A stretch of DNA of 7,194 bases from an uncultured Chloroflexota bacterium (lineage in GTDB: Bacteria; Chloroflexota; Chloroflexia; Chloroflexales; Roseiflexaceae). The translations under genes were made by a program, and so were the position numbers. This document shows, piece after piece, positions 5,756 to 7,194 of this stretch. A model generated the notes under the pieces. The model saw nothing but the letters and a program-made list of their open reading frames with translations. It was not told the origin of the DNA and did not search any database. The DNA lies in NCBI GenBank assembly GCA_903871975.1, contig CAIQIY010000554.1:1-7194 (forward strand), read 5' to 3'. Every line of letters begins with the position of its first letter. Within the stretch, counting starts at the first letter, position 1.

Positions 5756-5768
5756 AAGGGTACCTTAC
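5754..5768. promoter_or_regulatory. Inverted repeat GTAAGG-GTA-CCTTAC, candidate operator
   Basis: Perfect 6-bp arms around a 3-bp centre overlap the end of the -10 box and the predicted transcription start of the aldo/keto reductase gene. A bound protein would block initiation. GTAA...TTAC dyads are known for several winged-helix regulators such as the HxlR and MarR groups, but no regulator gene lies in the window. The assignment to any family is a guess. Confidence 0.45.
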
Positions 5769-5787
5769 GACAAGGGAGGAGCAGCGC

Positions 5788-6645
5788 ATGATTGCCACAC
5801 GCCCCTTCGGCAGTACCGGCCACCTGAGTTCTCGCGTCATCTTCGGCGCCGCCGGGCTGAGCCAGGTGAGCCAGGCCGACGCCGACCGCGCCATCGATAT
5901 ACTGCTCGCGGCCGGCGTGAATCACATCGACACCGCGGCGAGTTATGGCGACTCCGAGCGGCTCCTCGGGCCAGCGATGCAGCGCCACCGCGCGCAGTTC
6001 TTTCTGGCCACCAAGACCGGCGAGCGCACGCGCCAGGCGGCACGCGATGAAATCCATCGCTCGCTGGATCTGCTGCGCACCGATCGGATCGATCTGCTGC
6101 AGCTCCACAACCTGGTCGACGAGCACGAGTGGCAGACGGCCCTGGGGCCGGGCGGCGCGCTCGAAGCCGCGATCGAAGCCCGTGACGCCGGCCTGGTACG
6201 CTTCATCGGCGTCACCGGCCATGGCATCACCGTGGCCGCTCAGCATCGCCGCGCGTTGCAGCGTTTTGCGTTCGATTCGGTGTTGTTGCCGTACAGCTAC
6301 ATCCTGATGCAGCACCCGGGCTATGCCGCCGACTTCGGCGCGCTCGCAGCCGTGTGTGCCGAACGCGGCGTCGCGATGCAGACGATCAAATCGATCACCC
6401 GCGCACCGTGGGGCGAGCGCCCCGCCGATGCGCCGACCTGGTACGAGCCACTGCGCGCACCCGCCGACATCGATCGTGCAGTGCACTGGGTGCTCGGCCA
6501 CCCACAGGTATTCCTCAACTCGGCTGGCGACCTGAGCCTGCTGCCGCTGGTGCTCGACGCCGCCGCGCGTGCTGACGCGCGCCCGAGCGATGCCGAGATG
6601 GACGTGATGCTCGCCGAGCGCGCCATGGCGCCGTTGTTCACGTGA
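5788..6645 (+). CDS. Aldo/keto reductase family oxidoreductase
   Basis: This 285-residue, probably cytoplasmic protein belongs to the NAD(P)H-dependent aldo/keto reductase TIM-barrel family, which interconverts carbonyls and alcohols. The catalytic tetrad is complete: Asp48 and Tyr53 in HIDTAASYGDSERLLG (46-61), Lys76 in FLATKTGER and His107 in LLQLHNL. The C-terminal cofactor region is shorter than in classical AKRs; HPQVFLNSAGDLSLLPLVLDAA near the end replaces the usual phosphate-binding pattern, as in many compact bacterial members. The ATG at 5788 has a strong Shine-Dalgarno sequence (AGGGAGGAG, 5773-5781). It has its own promoter and candidate operator upstream, and the MTHFR gene follows after 9 bp, so the two are probably co-transcribed. 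The substrate is unknown. Family assignment is firm. Confidence 0.93.
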   Translation: MIATRPFGSTGHLSSRVIFGAAGLSQVSQADADRAIDILLAAGVNHIDTAASYGDSERLLGPAMQRHRAQFFLATKTGERTRQAARDEIHRSLDLLRTDRIDLLQLHNLVDEHEWQTALGPGGALEAAIEARDAGLVRFIGVTGHGITVAAQHRRALQRFAFDSVLLPYSYILMQHPGYAADFGALAAVCAERGVAMQTIKSITRAPWGERPADAPTWYEPLRAPADIDRAVHWVLGHPQVFLNSAGDLSLLPLVLDAAARADARPSDAEMDVMLAERAMAPLFT

Positions 6646-6654
6646 GGACCATCA

Positions 6655-7194
6655 GTGGCCTATAGCGCGTTTCAGCGGCGTCTCGCCGCCGGCCAACCCG
6701 TCGTCACCGGCGAGCTGGCGCCGCCGCGCGGCGCCGCACGCGGCGCCGTCGAGCGCCTGGCACATGGCATGGCGCCCGCAGTCGATGCGATCAACCTGAC
6801 CGACAACCAGCGCGGTCTGGGGCGCATGTCGGCGCTCGGCGCGGGCGTCATCGTCCAGCAGCTGGGCTACGAGCCGATCGTGCAGATGACCTGCCAGCAC
6901 CGCAATCGCGTCGCATTGCAGGCCGACGTGCTCAGTGCCGCGGCCTGCGGGGTGCGCAATCTGCTGCTGATGACCGGCGATCATCCGCGCATCGGCGATC
7001 ATCCCGATGCCAAGAATGTGCTGGACCTCAATTCGTTCCAGCTCATCCAGGCGGTGCGCACCATGCGCGACGCCGGCACCTTCCAGTCGGGCGTAGCACT
7101 CAGCGAGGCGCCGCAGATCTTCATCGGGGGCGTCGCCAATCCCAACATCGAGCGGGCGGCACGCGTAGAGCGCAAGATACGGTTCGGCGCCGAG
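6655..7194 (+). CDS. metF: Methylenetetrahydrofolate reductase, 3' end cut by window edge
   Basis: The first 180 codons are present. The enzyme reduces 5,10-methylene-THF to 5-methyl-THF on FAD, feeding methionine and SAM synthesis or one-carbon flow. The start region TGELAPPRG (18-26) contains Glu20, equivalent to the catalytic Glu of the family. Then come DAINLTDNQ (44-52), PIVQMTCQHRNR (74-85), ADVLSAAACGVRNLLLMTGD (90-109, Asp109 being the flavin-contacting Asp) and KNVLDLNSFQLI. The HRNR and MTGD wording is closer to the MTHFR half of bifunctional homocysteine methyltransferase/MTHFR proteins than to E. coli MetF. It starts with GTG at 6655, and its Shine-Dalgarno GAGGA overlaps the stop of the aldo/keto reductase gene, implying coupled expression. 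No homocysteine methyltransferase domain precedes it. About 290-310 residues is usual, so roughly 40% is missing. Confidence 0.93.
   Translation, partial: MAYSAFQRRLAAGQPVVTGELAPPRGAARGAVERLAHGMAPAVDAINLTDNQRGLGRMSALGAGVIVQQLGYEPIVQMTCQHRNRVALQADVLSAAACGVRNLLLMTGDHPRIGDHPDAKNVLDLNSFQLIQAVRTMRDAGTFQSGVALSEAPQIFIGGVANPNIERAARVERKIRFGAE

Overview
The window is GC-rich (roughly two thirds G+C by eye), densely packed bacterial DNA with short or negative gene spacing. All recognisable genes are chromosomal housekeeping or envelope types, and I see no transposase, integrase, phage gene, CRISPR array or stable RNA. The gene set and protein flavour would fit a Chloroflexota-like bacterium, but that is only an impression from family resemblance; a high-GC bacterium of another phylum is not excluded.

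Left part (1-1331, minus strand). The 5' 295 codons of a 4-alpha-glucanotransferase (malQ) run off the left edge, just before the expected catalytic aspartate. A candidate -10 box and a perfect 12-bp palindrome lie in its short upstream gap. Next comes a small protein made of a coiled coil and a C-terminal J-like HPD motif. Upstream of that gene is a 290-bp stretch with no convincing gene, ending in a run of eight G that abuts the start codon.

Centre (1622-5531, minus strand). Five genes form a tightly coupled operon. In transcription order they are two class I SAM-dependent methyltransferases, a VTT/TVP38-TMEM64 family membrane protein, an ABC ATPase and its ABC-2 membrane partner. Three of the four junctions are 4-base stop/start overlaps and the fourth is a 13-bp gap. 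A good sigma70-type promoter (TTGACT-17-TAGACT) precedes the operon and helps fix the first start codon. The likely theme is modification and transport of an envelope lipid or hydrophobic metabolite, but the substrate is unknown.

Right part (5788-7194, plus strand). A divergently transcribed aldo/keto reductase gene is followed after 9 bp by a methylenetetrahydrofolate reductase gene that runs off the right edge. The divergent intergenic region (5532-5787) is the most structured non-coding DNA here. It holds a promoter facing each way, a perfect 19-bp inverted repeat enclosing 63 bp (101 bp in total) placed symmetrically between the promoters, and a second short palindrome at the predicted start of the rightward transcript.

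No clearly new defence or mobile system is visible. The best leads are the 101-bp inverted-repeat element, the methyltransferase/VTT/ABC operon of unknown substrate, and the minimal coiled-coil/J protein.
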